Positions 34,097 through 43,905 are shown, counted from the stretch's first letter. The stretch: 64,000 bases of DNA from Arsenicibacter rosenii (GCF_001870735.1 NZ_MORL01000003.1:434001-498000); one strand, 5' to 3'. Notes: generated by a model from the sequence alone, not told the origin. A program made the numbers and translations.

Positions 34097-35884
34097 CTAC
34101 TTCGCCGGCTGGTCCAGCTCACTGAAAATGGCGTCGATAGCGGCGGCCAGATAGACCAGCGGTGCGTTCCAGTTAATGGCAATTTCGTTGGAGGCATACG
34201 AGCACGAATCATCCACAAACGTTTCGTCGGCGGGGGCGTTTTCGGCGTAGCCTTTACACTTATCCTGCTTCGGGGCATTGCCGTTCGGGCCGCCCGACAA
34301 CAGTCCCGGCACCGGTGCCGCAATGCCGTCGGCCACCGACGGGCGGTGATGCGGGTTCATTACCGGTTTATCGCCGAAGCCCGTCACCAGCGAATACCCG
34401 ACCGCATTACGGCCCAGCAGATAATCCATATTGGCCAGTGCGGCGTCGCGGTATTTGGTGTCGCCCGTCAGCCGGTAGGCCTGTACCAGCGCTATGCCCT
34501 GATTGGCGGCCACGGCACTGCTGCCCCAGATGTAATCGCGGGCCGTTTTGCCCATCACGGTACCATAGGCTTGTTTATCGACATCGGCCAGCAGGACATC
34601 AGCCATGTCAGTCAGCCGCTGTTTCAGGGCGGGCAGGCTGGCCTTACCGGTTTTGGTCAGCGTTTTGGCGTGGCGCATGAGGGTATAATATGCCAGTGTC
34701 CGCACCTGGTTCCAGGACGGGAGCGGCGTCTTGTCGTCGGGGAAGAGACTGACGGCGGTGAAATAGGCGTCATCCCGCGTTGTCACATACAACTCGGCAG
34801 CGGCCCAGATCCACTCATCGGTGGCGTCCTTATCTTCGTAGCCCCCCGTCGTCACGTCCGGGTCAAACGCCTGATTCATCGCCTGCTGGCTATACAGGGC
34901 CGTCGGGTTCTTGCGGGCCCACGCCCATGCCTGCACGGCCGCCGTCCGGCAGGAGTCGGCCAGTTTCGGAAACTGCCGTTTATAGGGTTGCAACACCCGC
35001 GCCGCCTGCGCCATTACAGCCGCAAAATCAAGGGTAGCCGTAATGCTTTTCTGAATCACATACCGGTCTTTGGTGGCTTTGTCGGGCATAATCATGCCGT
35101 CGAACGCCGGATTGGTCAGTTTGTGGTAAACACCTCCGTCGGCGGGGTCCTGCATGGTCAGCATCCAGCGCAGGTTCCAGAGGGCTTCGTCCAGCACATC
35201 GGGCACCGCATTGCCCGACTCCGGTATACCGGCTTCTGCCGTCGGCACATAGGCCGGAAAATCTTCGATCAGCGATAGTAAGGTTCCCATCGTGATACCA
35301 CTGTTGACGATGTATTTGTTGTAATCGCCCGCATCGTACCAACCCCGTGGCGACGAAATAACCGTGCCGGCCGGCCGCTGAGTTGTGGCTGCCGACGGAT
35401 GCACCAGCACCCGCGAATCCGGATGACCCGCCGGACGACTCCACTGCCCGGCATACTGCGCCGGTAAATCTGTGGACAAACGCTGGTAATAAAATCCTTT
35501 CAGAGCGCCGACCGCCACCGGCTTCAACGCACTTTCCTGAATCTCAAACGGATATGAATAGCCAAGTCCCGGAATCACCAGCACATAGGAGCCGGTGCGC
35601 GTTACGGGCGTAAAATCGGCAAGCCGGGTCGTTTTGCCCGAAATCGCATTGGTGCGCGGCTCACTCAGTTTACCGGTAAATACGGCGCGGCTGCGGCTCG
35701 AACGGTTGCTGTCAGCGGTCATTACCTGAAACGTTCCGGCACCGGCACCGACGGCCACCGCCACCTTGGGCGCATTCGGGTAAAAACCGACCTGGTTTAA
35801 ACGGATGGCCTCCGACAACGACTGGGCATTGGCCAGCGAGCCGAGGCTTACTAAGAAGGTTAAGGAGGATAGTATGTGTTTCAT
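34097..35884 (-). CDS. Secreted glycoside hydrolase family 9 glucanase
   Basis: From the ATG at 35884 the protein has 595 residues with a signal peptide (MKHILSSLTFLVSLGSLANA). An N-terminal Ig-like domain of the CelD type (IRLNQVGFYPNAPKVAVA) precedes the GH9 alpha-barrel. Catalytic motifs are intact: GWYDAGDYNKYIV with the nucleophile-activating Asp pair, NPHHRPSVADG, and the proton donor Glu in YASNEIAINWNAPLVY. GH9 enzymes cut beta-1,4-glucans such as cellulose or related links. It is on the same strand as the azurin-fused gene upstream, from which a terminator separates it. Confidence 0.92.
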   Translation of the reverse strand: MKHILSSLTFLVSLGSLANAQSLSEAIRLNQVGFYPNAPKVAVAVGAGAGTFQVMTADSNRSSRSRAVFTGKLSEPRTNAISGKTTRLADFTPVTRTGSYVLVIPGLGYSYPFEIQESALKPVAVGALKGFYYQRLSTDLPAQYAGQWSRPAGHPDSRVLVHPSAATTQRPAGTVISSPRGWYDAGDYNKYIVNSGITMGTLLSLIEDFPAYVPTAEAGIPESGNAVPDVLDEALWNLRWMLTMQDPADGGVYHKLTNPAFDGMIMPDKATKDRYVIQKSITATLDFAAVMAQAARVLQPYKRQFPKLADSCRTAAVQAWAWARKNPTALYSQQAMNQAFDPDVTTGGYEDKDATDEWIWAAAELYVTTRDDAYFTAVSLFPDDKTPLPSWNQVRTLAYYTLMRHAKTLTKTGKASLPALKQRLTDMADVLLADVDKQAYGTVMGKTARDYIWGSSAVAANQGIALVQAYRLTGDTKYRDAALANMDYLLGRNAVGYSLVTGFGDKPVMNPHHRPSVADGIAAPVPGLLSGGPNGNAPKQDKCKGYAENAPADETFVDDSCSYASNEIAINWNAPLVYLAAAIDAIFSELDQPAK

Positions 35885-35904
35885 AAACCGGGATTTAACA
35901 AAAA

Positions 35905-35939
35905 AGCGGGGATACGGACTTACATACCGCATCCCCGCT
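35905..35939 (-). terminator. Terminator after the azurin-fusion gene
   Basis: AGCGGGGAT at 35905-35913 pairs with ATCCCCGCT at 35931-35939; on the minus strand the stem is followed by T-rich sequence. It separates the azurin-fusion gene from the GH9 gene. Confidence 0.7.
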
Positions 35940-35957
35940 GCTGATTTCCATACAGGA

Positions 35958-37985
35958 TTATTTAACGACCTTCAGCGTACCCTGCATCAGGGACGCGTGA
36001 CCCGGGAACGTACAGACATACTGATAATTCCCCGGCTCCGACGGCGCGATGAAATAGATCGCCTCGTTTGATTCCGGCTGGAGAATGTTTGTGTGGAACA
36101 GTACGTTCGCGTTGTTGGGCACATAGTTCATTTTCGGGCCGTTCAGGTTCAGTTTAAGCGCGGCCTCCCCAACGGTGTTAGCCATACCCGGCTTCACGAT
36201 CACGCAGTTGTGGAGCATGTCGTCGTTATTCTGGAACACCCACTTGATGCGGCTGCCGGCTTTTACCTGCACCTGCTCCTGCTCAAACTTCAGCCCCGGC
36301 AAGGTGCTGATCGTTACAACCTGATCGGGACCGTTGGCCCAGTCGGCCGGTTGGGCGGTAATGCGTTTGGCACTGGCCGCAGCCGGTGTTTTGGCCGTGC
36401 CTTTCTTATCGGCGGCCGGTGTTGTTTCTTTCGTTGACGCCATGGCGCCCATGTCGTGGTGCATGTGCTGCGTTTTGGCCGGAGCGGCAATGGCCAGCTT
36501 CGTACCCGGTGCAATGGCGTTCAGGGTATAATAGCCCGTGTTGTGCAGCAGCGACAGCCCGGCGGCCGACTTCACCCCTTCCAGTTTCAGCTGGTGGATA
36601 TAGCCTTCGCGCAGGGTCGTATCGACCACAATCCGCGCTTTCAGCCCGTCGTCCGATACCACTACACCACGAATCGGCAGTGTTTTCGCATCTTCAATCG
36701 GGCTACCGTAGGTGCTGTGGTACTTATAGGTAAAGCTGCTCATGTCGTATGACGCGATGTTTTCGGCCGTTTTCTTGTCGACCGGCAGCGTAAACTCGAC
36801 TTCAAACCCATCCGGCATCGACCGGATTGCCTTCATTTCAAACGGCACCTTACCGGTCCAGACCAGGCGCTGCACGCCAAACGGTGCTTTTCCGGTGGCC
36901 GCCCAGCCACGGCTGGTCATGCCGACAAACATTGACCCGTCGAGGCCCCAGCGCATCCGCAGAATACCCGACATAAACCCTTCCCGGAACGGGAAGCAGG
37001 CCCCCTGGTATTTACCGCCTACTTTTTCGAGGAACACCCGCATCACCTTGCTGTGTCCCTGATCACCGACAAACAGCTGGCCTTCAAACGGACCAAACTT
37101 GCTGCTGGTGGTGTCTTCCAGAATATCGGATGTCGAAATACCCATCAGCGTATGCGGGAACCAGACGGCCGGCACCTTCAGATTCGGCACCGTTTTGGCC
37201 ACTTCGTGCATCGGCTTGCCGGTACTCGGCACGTCTTCTACTTTTAGTTTCAGCGGCGATCCCGGTTCGGACGACCACCGCAGACCGGCCGGGTTACCGG
37301 CAAAATCGCCTGACTCCAACTGCGTCATACGGCCCGAGCCAACCCAGTCGCCCTGATTTTCGGCGTAGAAAATGCTGCCGTCGCGCAGCTGATTGAAACC
37401 CGCCGGCGACCGGAGACCCGTCGCATATGGCTTAACCTGCCCGTTTTTATCGACCTGCAGCATCCAGCCCCGCCATTTGGCCAGACTCGCCCCACGGCCA
37501 ATCCAGCCGAGGTTCAGGGTCAGCAACATATCGCCGTTGGGCTGAAACACCGGTCCGTAACTGTATTCGTGGTAATTGCCCGATAACGGCCATTTTACCA
37601 CCGACTGGTATTCGTCAGCCTCGCCGTTGTTGTCGGTATCGAGCAGGCGGGTTACCTCACCCCGCTGCGTGGCATAGAGCGACCCGTTATGCCAGGCCAT
37701 TCCCAGCGGCTCGTGCAGGCCAAACGCAAAGCGGCTGTACTGTGGCTGCCGGGTGCCCTGCATGTAGGGGTTTGAAATCATCCAGACTTCGCCGCGACGT
37801 GTACAAACGCTCAGGCGACCGTCCGGCAGAACGGCCATACCGCCCACTTCCAGACTGACGCCTTCGGGAACGGGCAGGGTTACGATGTGATAATAATCGT
37901 CTTCGGTCAGCGGCCGCGACGACTGTGCCATCGCCGTGACGCCGCATGCTACTGCTAATCCTAATGCACTTATGAAGCGTTTCAT
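35958..37985 (-). CDS. Secreted sorbosone-dehydrogenase-like beta-propeller fused to azurin-type copper domain
   Basis: The 675-residue protein has a signal peptide (MKRFISALGLAVACGVTAMA). Residues about 30-390 are a beta-propeller of the soluble glucose/sorbosone dehydrogenase type (GMAVLPDGRLSVCTRRGEVW, GLHEPLGMAWHNGSLYATQRGEV, TGLRSPAGFNQLRDGSIFYA). A linker with His-rich MHHDMGAM follows. The last 130 residues are a plastocyanin/azurin fold with type-1 copper ligands: His in DDMLHNCVIVKPG, Cys in YQYVCTFPGHASLMQG, with the second His and Met there too. It could oxidise a sugar and pass electrons to copper; cofactor binding is not proven. Confidence 0.82.
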   Translation of the reverse strand: MKRFISALGLAVACGVTAMAQSSRPLTEDDYYHIVTLPVPEGVSLEVGGMAVLPDGRLSVCTRRGEVWMISNPYMQGTRQPQYSRFAFGLHEPLGMAWHNGSLYATQRGEVTRLLDTDNNGEADEYQSVVKWPLSGNYHEYSYGPVFQPNGDMLLTLNLGWIGRGASLAKWRGWMLQVDKNGQVKPYATGLRSPAGFNQLRDGSIFYAENQGDWVGSGRMTQLESGDFAGNPAGLRWSSEPGSPLKLKVEDVPSTGKPMHEVAKTVPNLKVPAVWFPHTLMGISTSDILEDTTSSKFGPFEGQLFVGDQGHSKVMRVFLEKVGGKYQGACFPFREGFMSGILRMRWGLDGSMFVGMTSRGWAATGKAPFGVQRLVWTGKVPFEMKAIRSMPDGFEVEFTLPVDKKTAENIASYDMSSFTYKYHSTYGSPIEDAKTLPIRGVVVSDDGLKARIVVDTTLREGYIHQLKLEGVKSAAGLSLLHNTGYYTLNAIAPGTKLAIAAPAKTQHMHHDMGAMASTKETTPAADKKGTAKTPAAASAKRITAQPADWANGPDQVVTISTLPGLKFEQEQVQVKAGSRIKWVFQNNDDMLHNCVIVKPGMANTVGEAALKLNLNGPKMNYVPNNANVLFHTNILQPESNEAIYFIAPSEPGNYQYVCTFPGHASLMQGTLKVVK

Positions 37986-38009
37986 TCCGAATTTATGTCA
38001 ACCTTCCTT

Positions 38010-39776
38010 TTACCAAACAATTGAATAACTTACACTGGCCGAACCATCCTTGCCCGATACCGGCAGCAGCAGTTCCTGCTTACCGCCCGACGACCGGATG
38101 ACCGGTTTGGCTTTGGCATCCAGCCGGACATAGTACTGGCTATCGCCAATGCGGTACAAGCCCTTACTCACCTCTTCAACCGACGCGGCGGCGGCCATGC
38201 GGCAGTATACCGGCTGGCTGACACCCGACAGGGTCAGGGTACGGACCAGCCCCTTGCCATCGGCATCCGGGCGGATCGCATCGGCCACCTTACCGCCGAA
38301 GAACGCATATTCCGTGGTCGGATTACCGTCGGCGTCCAGCTTCCAGCCTTTGTAATCAAATTCTTTTTCCGGCAGGCTGTCGGGCCAGGCCTGCTGCGCG
38401 CTGGTCAATACGGCCAGCGAGCTCTGACCGGTCACCGGTACGGTTACGCCCATCGGGAACAGCAACTGCGGCTCGCCGCGCTCGTACCACATTTCGGTAA
38501 CGTCGGCAAACTTGCCCCGCCACACCTGTAACAGCGCGTCTTTGCTCAGATCAATCGTGTAATTCAGGCCCGACGGCGTGCCTACTGACAGGCAATGGGT
38601 GCGTTTACCCTTTTCTCCGGCCATCTGTACAAACGACCGCACCAGTTGAGGCTTATCCTTCGCCAATACCGCAATGGTGCCGACGGGATCAGGCTCCGGC
38701 AACGAGGCACGCGTGTGCAGCGGCTGGAATTTTGTATCCGACGCGGCGATGAACATGCCCAGCCCCGGGCGCGGCCACGACCGGCCGAAGAACAGGGTAA
38801 AGGCGTGTTTACCGGCACTTAGGTTCACTTTGCCCGTATTCATGCGGCCCAGGTCGAGGTAGGTATTCGGTACTATTTCCTTCCCGTCGATCTCCAGACC
38901 GGCATACCCGCCGTTTTGCAGCGCCAGGGTATACACACCCGCTTTTTCCACTTCCAGATTACCCGTAAACACGATGCCATGCCAGCGCGGCTGACCATAC
39001 GACACTTCGTAGGTTACGGTCGATACCGTGTCTTCTTTCACCAGCTTCAGGTTCGCCAGCTCACTCATCGACTTGGTTTCGGTTTTCGCTTCATACAGCT
39101 TATACCGCACATTCGACAGCTTAGCCACCTTACGGTCCGAAATCAGCTGGTAGCCCACCGGCCGTACCGCCACCGTACCGCTCGTTACGTTGAGGGTAAC
39201 GGTACCTGCCGAAGCGCCCTGAGCGCCGGACACCACCACGTTTTCATGAAGCAGAATACCGTTCAGGGTTACTTTATCGAGCACGGCGCTGCCTGGCTTC
39301 CCGCTTTGCAGCGTTACCTCCAGCCGCTGCCAGATGCCCGGTGCTTCACAGGCATTCTGCGCCGGCAAATCGACCGGCGTCCCCATGACCGCCCCGAACG
39401 TATTGCCGTTCACACCCGGCTTCGCCCAGCTGTCGGCTACCCGGATACCGGTATTGCCCAGCATCAGCACGCCATCTGCTCCCGGCGACAACATTACGTC
39501 CAGCACCAGCCGGACATCCTTCGCATTCGACAGCAGGGTGACCGGTGCACCCGGCTTCCCGACGATTATTCCGCTTCCCGATTTAGTTTTCACGTCGGTC
39601 TGGTACGGCGACATCTGTACCGATCCCGCCTGCGTCCAACCCGACGGTAATGACGAGAACGAACCCGACGGAACCGGGCTCAGCGACTCGTCGACAGCCT
39701 GCCCCAGGGCCGACCAGCCACTCAGGCAACAAACAAGGGCACTGCTATATGAAAACCAGCGCTTTACGTTTATCAT
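38010..39776 (-). CDS. Secreted protein with DUF1080-like and PA14-like domains
   Basis: The ATG at 39776 gives 588 residues with a signal peptide (SALVCCLSGWSALG). Residues about 55-230 resemble the DUF1080/3-keto-disaccharide hydrolase jelly roll (DVMLSPGADGVLMLGNTG, GIWQRLEVTLQSG). Residues about 240-340 resemble a PA14 carbohydrate-binding domain (GQPRWHGIVFTGNLEVEKAG, YAGLEIDGKEI, LSAGKHAFTLFFG). The C-terminal third is beta-rich and unnamed. It is next to the azurin-fusion gene on the same strand (25 bases apart), so they are probably co-transcribed. Confidence 0.75.
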   Translation of the reverse strand: MINVKRWFSYSSALVCCLSGWSALGQAVDESLSPVPSGSFSSLPSGWTQAGSVQMSPYQTDVKTKSGSGIIVGKPGAPVTLLSNAKDVRLVLDVMLSPGADGVLMLGNTGIRVADSWAKPGVNGNTFGAVMGTPVDLPAQNACEAPGIWQRLEVTLQSGKPGSAVLDKVTLNGILLHENVVVSGAQGASAGTVTLNVTSGTVAVRPVGYQLISDRKVAKLSNVRYKLYEAKTETKSMSELANLKLVKEDTVSTVTYEVSYGQPRWHGIVFTGNLEVEKAGVYTLALQNGGYAGLEIDGKEIVPNTYLDLGRMNTGKVNLSAGKHAFTLFFGRSWPRPGLGMFIAASDTKFQPLHTRASLPEPDPVGTIAVLAKDKPQLVRSFVQMAGEKGKRTHCLSVGTPSGLNYTIDLSKDALLQVWRGKFADVTEMWYERGEPQLLFPMGVTVPVTGQSSLAVLTSAQQAWPDSLPEKEFDYKGWKLDADGNPTTEYAFFGGKVADAIRPDADGKGLVRTLTLSGVSQPVYCRMAAAASVEEVSKGLYRIGDSQYYVRLDAKAKPVIRSSGGKQELLLPVSGKDGSASVSYSIVW

Positions 39777-40052
39777 GTATGTCAATTTAGTTATTGAGCG
39801 AATTAGTTACTAAGCGTTTAAATGTGTTTACGTGTTAATTTGACATTTTTCTGTTTACTTTTCTCCTCCACCTGTCCCATATTTGCCAGATTAATCGACA
39901 AAACAAAGCAAATCTTTGCGATTGTAGGAGGTTCCGGGCGTTTTTATTTTCCGGATTATGTCCAATTGATACAGGGTTCCGTCCCTGTTCGTTCTCCGAA
40001 CGCATCGTTATGCTATAATCCGGATTTCAGCCGCCGTTCTTCTTTTTCAACG

Positions 40053-42059
40053 ATGATAAAACACTGCTTTCTGACGTTCCTCTTCTGCACATCCGGTTTG
40101 GTTCAGACCGGCTTTAGCCAGCAAACCAATTCAATCGGCATGTCGCTGGTTCCGCTGCCCGCCGGTACCTTTTACATGGGTTCGGAGCGGGAGGGTAAAG
40201 ACGCCGACGAGTCGCCCGTGCACCGCGTCAGCATCAGCCGGCCGCTGCTGATGGGGGCCACCGAAGTCACCAACCGGCAGTATGAAGCGTTCGATCCGGC
40301 CCATAAGGTGCTACGAGGCAAATACGGCTTTTCGAAAGACGATGACGAGGCGGTGATTTTTGTCTCCTATGCCGAGGCCACGGCATTCTGTGCATGGCTG
40401 TCAAAGAAGGAAGGCAAGCCCTACCGCCTGCCCACCGAAGCCGAATGGGAATATGCCTGCCGCGCCGGCACCATCAGCGACTTTTCGACCGGCAACGGCC
40501 TGCCTGCGGTGTATCAGAAAAGCCAGCAGACCGACCGCGATGCGGTAGTGGTTTCGCTCAAAACCGGTCAGACACCGGCCAACCCGTGGGGGCTTTACGA
40601 CATGCACGGCAACGTGGAGGAATGGTGCCAGGACTGGTACGGCCCCTATGTGCCCGGCGAGCAAACCGACCCGACCGGCCGCGCAGGCGGGCTCTACCGC
40701 GTCACGCGCGGCGGCAGCCACGGCACACCGGTGACGTTCCTGCGGTCGGCCAACCGGATGGCGATGTTGCCGGAAGATAAAAGCTGGCTGGTTGGTTTCC
40801 GCGTGGTACAGGCCCCGCCGGTGACGACCAAACCCCTGCCGGCCTTGCCTGCCACTGCCGTTTTTCAGGGGGTTTCACAGCAAAAGCAGCTCTGGAAGCC
40901 CGTTCCCGACAACCAGCCGGTTTTCCGCGAACCGCAGCGGTATGTCCGCAAACCCGACTGCCAGGACAATGTACCGTTCTACAGCCACAACCACCAGCCG
41001 GCGATTACCTGGTGTCCCAACGGCGATCTGCTGGCGATCTGGTTTTCGACCGATGCCGAATCGGGGCGCGAAATGACCGTTCTCGGTAGCCGGTTACGCA
41101 AAGGGGCTACAGCCTGGGATCAGCCGTCGGAGTTTTTCAAGGTTCCCGACCGCAACATGACCGGCTCGTCGCTGTTCCACGACGGCGCGGGGACGCTGTA
41201 TCACATGAACGGCGTGGAAACCGACGGCGACTGGCAGAATCTGGCCATGGCGCTGCGGACCAGCCGCGATAACGGGGCCACCTGGTCGGCACCGGTGCTG
41301 GTGAGTCCGGAGCACACCAAACGCCATCAGGTGATTGCCGGTATGTTTAAAACCAAGGAAGGGTGGCTGGTGCAGGCCGCCGACGCCGAGCCAGGCCCAA
41401 CGGGCGGGACGGCCATTCATCTCAGCAAAGACGGCGGCAAGACGTGGACCATGCCCTCGGCAGGACAACCGGCACCGGCCTTTACGGCAGGCGGTTCGGG
41501 GGCGCTCATTGCCGGGATTCATGCCGGTGTGGTGCAGTTGAGCGATGGCCGCTTGCTGGCGCTGGGCCGCAAAGACGACATTCCCGGCCCCGACAGTGTG
41601 GGCCTGCGCATGCCGGTCAGTATCTCGGGCGACATGGGTAACACCTGGACATATGCCGCCTCCGAACTGCCGCCGGTCTGGAGCGGGCAGCGGCTGGCTC
41701 TGATCCGCCTCAACGAAGGGCCGCTGCTGGCGGTATCCTTCACCCACCACCCCGACGAACGCGACGGCGCAAAAGCAGGTATGTATTTCCGCAGACGCGA
41801 CGGCTCTGTGTTTAAAGGTTACGGCATGTATGCGGCTTTATCGTTCGACGAGGGCAAGACCTGGCCGGTCAAAAAGCTACTGACCGACGGCAAGGAACGC
41901 TATCTCAACGGCGGGGCCTGGACGGGTGCGTTTCAGACCGACCGGACGCATGCCGAGCCGAAGGGCTACCTGGCCATCACGCAGACACCCGACAACATCA
42001 TTCACCTCCTCAGCAGCAGCCTCCACTATCAGTTCAATTTGAGCTGGATTAAAGAGTGA
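40053..42059 (+). CDS. Secreted SUMF1-like domain fused to a sialidase-type beta-propeller
   Basis: The ATG at 40053 gives 668 residues with a signal peptide (KHCFLTFLFCTSGLVQTGFS). Residues about 25-265 are a formylglycine-generating-enzyme-like (SUMF1) fold: GTFYMGSEREGKDADESPVH, YRLPTEAEWEYACRAG, NPWGLYDMHGNVEEWCQDW. The block that carries the two active cysteines in true enzymes reads RGGSHGTPVTFLRSANRM, with neither Cys. Residues about 300-660 are a sialidase-type six-bladed propeller with four Asp-boxes: SRDNGATW, SKDGGKTW, SGDMGNTW, SFDEGKTW. It is more likely a glycan binder or hydrolase than a sulfatase activator. It is divergent from the DUF1080 gene. Confidence 0.85.
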   Translation: MIKHCFLTFLFCTSGLVQTGFSQQTNSIGMSLVPLPAGTFYMGSEREGKDADESPVHRVSISRPLLMGATEVTNRQYEAFDPAHKVLRGKYGFSKDDDEAVIFVSYAEATAFCAWLSKKEGKPYRLPTEAEWEYACRAGTISDFSTGNGLPAVYQKSQQTDRDAVVVSLKTGQTPANPWGLYDMHGNVEEWCQDWYGPYVPGEQTDPTGRAGGLYRVTRGGSHGTPVTFLRSANRMAMLPEDKSWLVGFRVVQAPPVTTKPLPALPATAVFQGVSQQKQLWKPVPDNQPVFREPQRYVRKPDCQDNVPFYSHNHQPAITWCPNGDLLAIWFSTDAESGREMTVLGSRLRKGATAWDQPSEFFKVPDRNMTGSSLFHDGAGTLYHMNGVETDGDWQNLAMALRTSRDNGATWSAPVLVSPEHTKRHQVIAGMFKTKEGWLVQAADAEPGPTGGTAIHLSKDGGKTWTMPSAGQPAPAFTAGGSGALIAGIHAGVVQLSDGRLLALGRKDDIPGPDSVGLRMPVSISGDMGNTWTYAASELPPVWSGQRLALIRLNEGPLLAVSFTHHPDERDGAKAGMYFRRRDGSVFKGYGMYAALSFDEGKTWPVKKLLTDGKERYLNGGAWTGAFQTDRTHAEPKGYLAITQTPDNIIHLLSSSLHYQFNLSWIKE

Positions 42060-42157
42060 ACGAGCGGTAGAGCGATTGTCGCGCGATGAAAGAGGGTGAG
42101 GCTGGTGCGAAGAATGCTTAAACAGATATTCCAGGCTTAGTGTGGGCAGTATCTTTC

Positions 42158-42179
42158 GTTGGACTTAGCTTACACTGTG
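42158..42179 (+). repeat. Palindromic repeat, degenerate copy
   Basis: GTTGGACTTAGCTTACACTG differs in a few bases from GTTGGGCGTAGTTTACACTA at 49831. It faces the inverted copy at 42419-42440. Confidence 0.45.
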
Positions 42180-42418
42180 CCAAGGCATTTGCCGGTCTCT
42201 GACCGTCATTACTTTATAAAGTTTTCAGGCCCACCAGCTATCCGGTTAGGGTTCTGTGTCTGTGTTCAAAACGGGAATTTGTTCAGAAGCACAGAAAAGC
42301 ATGCCGTTCAGGAGGTGTGTAATACATTGAGCGGAAAGCCAAGCCATTCGATTTATCCCAAAATATGGCTACTGGTCTTCTGCATGTTATACGCAGGTTA
42401 AAGTGACTAACATACGGA

Positions 42419-42440
42419 CGTAGTGCAAACTACGCCCAAC
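42419..42440 (-). repeat. Palindromic repeat GTTGGGCGTAGTTT copy
   Basis: On the plus strand CGTAGTGCAAACTACGCCC AAC, with an internal hairpin CGTAGT/ACTACG. It is near-identical to copies at 49872-49893 and 50851-50872. Confidence 0.65.
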
Positions 42441-42532
42441 CGAGGAAAAGTTCAATAATATGTGTTTAAGGGTAATTGGCCTGATACACACGTAAAGCGT
42501 CTTAATACCGTCTATCATCGTCCGGTAAGGCA

Positions 42533-43003
42533 ATGTTACTAGCGTCCGGATTCCTTTGTGCCGGTTTTCTGACGGCTCCGTTTGGTATTCAGATGGCGAC
42601 GCAGGGCGGAGCGATGCTGCTGGGGGCGGGGGTCATCAAGGGACTGGCCAATAATATACCGGCGATGGCCGAAGGTGGATTTGCGACCGGACCGAGAGTG
42701 GTGCTGGTTGGGGAGGCCGGTAACGAGGCGATTTTGCCGGTAGACAAGATTGTGCCGTTGATGGGAGCGGCCATGAAAACGATCAACCCGCAGCTGGCTG
42801 CACCGTCGGTTTCGCCGGTTACATCCGGCAGTGTTCCGGCTCCTGCGGCCGCCGATTACCAGCGCCGTAACATCAGTATTGATCAGCGGATTTCGGTAGA
42901 AGCCGGTGAGGCACGGATCAGCGGGCTGGATCTGCTGATTCCGCTGATTCCGCGGCTGGCTAATGCCTACAAAGACATGACGGGGCAGTCGCTTTTCGGG
43001 TAG
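42533..43003 (+). pseudogene. C-terminal fragment of a phage tail tape-measure protein
   Basis: The 156 residues include AEGGFATGPRVVLVGEAGNEAILPVDKI, split over the usual tape-measure C-terminal motif (GGxxxxPxLxLVGEAGxEAxxPL). Hydrophobic helix-rich sequence before it and an ending typical of that region follow (IPRLANAYKDMTGQSLFG). Tape-measure proteins are normally many hundreds of residues, so at least 80 percent of the gene is missing and no other tail gene is adjacent. The apparent ATG is probably internal. It is a prophage relic. Confidence 0.7.
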
Positions 43004-43071
43004 GCAAGCTATTTTTGTTGTTTGTTCTTACTTACCCCTCTGGCATATATAGATGCCGGAGGGGTTTATGG

Positions 43072-43905
43072 TTACCAATATCTGTCCAGACAATTTATGG
43101 CGGTTCGTATTTTCTCTGCTTGTCTCAGATTAACTTCGCTGTCACTGCGACCTACGCGGACATCCGTTAGTCTTTTTGTCATAAAGAAATCAATATCCTC
43201 GTCAGACAGAATAACAATAGCCTTCGTGTTGTAACTGTAACCGCTGCTAACGCTGTAATCAACTTCTGCATCTGGTTTGGCAATTTTGCTTCCGTCTTCA
43301 AACAGAAAATAGACGCCTTTCCTGTTCTCCAGCGACGGTACATTTCTGGCTGAGTTACTTATGGCCATGCCGATAACAGTGTCCTGCTCAGATACGTTTT
43401 TTACAAACTGGATAACAGCCGAATTAAAAGAAATAACTAATGACGGGTCTACTGTGTAGGTTATGGCGCCGGTGAATTTATCAACCTTCTTACTGACCTT
43501 ACACGGGTCATTCGGACTATCCGGCCTTGTGGATATACTTCTTTGCGGTTGCCTATTCTGTGTGTAAAAGGATGGATAGTCGAGTATATTCTTGTACACA
43601 ACCGGTTTGTTTGCCTCACCAATAAACCGATTTTTGTACATATACTGAAGCATCGGCGACTTAAGGTAAACTTTATATCCGCCGTGTTCAACTCCGACCA
43701 GCTCAGCTTCTTTATTGTACTTACCAAAAATACTGATCACCTCGCCTTCTCTGATATCCTGCAGGCGGCGGCTGTCATAGGACGAATCTTCGTAAACTTC
43801 GCATGACATAGCTACTCTGTAATAGGAACGTGACAGTATCTGTTTCTTCTGGGCCAGTAACGTTGTCGTGCTTAGTAAAAACAGAAAAAGTAAAAGCTTT
43901 CGCAT
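43072..43905 (-). CDS. Secreted protein with SH3-like N-terminal region
   Basis: The 277-residue protein has a signal peptide (MRKLLLFLFLLSTTTLLAQ). Residues 28-90 (YYRVAMSCEVYEDSSYDSRR, DIREGEVISIFGKY, YKVYLKSPMLQYMYKN) resemble a bacterial SH3 fold. The rest is unknown: a middle beta region with FVKNVSEQDTVIGMAI, and a C-terminal part ending RTAINCLDRYW. It would be periplasmic or exported. The gene is AT-rich relative to the genome and sits between a phage fragment and a perfect terminator. I cannot name its function. Confidence 0.6.
   Translation of the reverse strand: MRKLLLFLFLLSTTTLLAQKKQILSRSYYRVAMSCEVYEDSSYDSRRLQDIREGEVISIFGKYNKEAELVGVEHGGYKVYLKSPMLQYMYKNRFIGEANKPVVYKNILDYPSFYTQNRQPQRSISTRPDSPNDPCKVSKKVDKFTGAITYTVDPSLVISFNSAVIQFVKNVSEQDTVIGMAISNSARNVPSLENRKGVYFLFEDGSKIAKPDAEVDYSVSSGYSYNTKAIVILSDEDIDFFMTKRLTDVRVGRSDSEVNLRQAEKIRTAINCLDRYW

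Larger units (their letters stand above)
42060..42532. other. Intergenic region with palindromic repeats
   Basis: No gene is evident in these 473 bases. A degenerate copy of a palindromic repeat (GTTGGACTTAGCTTACACTG) lies at 42158-42179 and an inverted better copy (CGTAGTGCAAACTACGCC) at 42419-42440, so they flank a 240-bp segment as inverted repeats. A second repeat type, GCCGGTCTCTGACCGTCAT, lies at 42189-42207. Short open frames here do not look coding. Confidence 0.5.
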
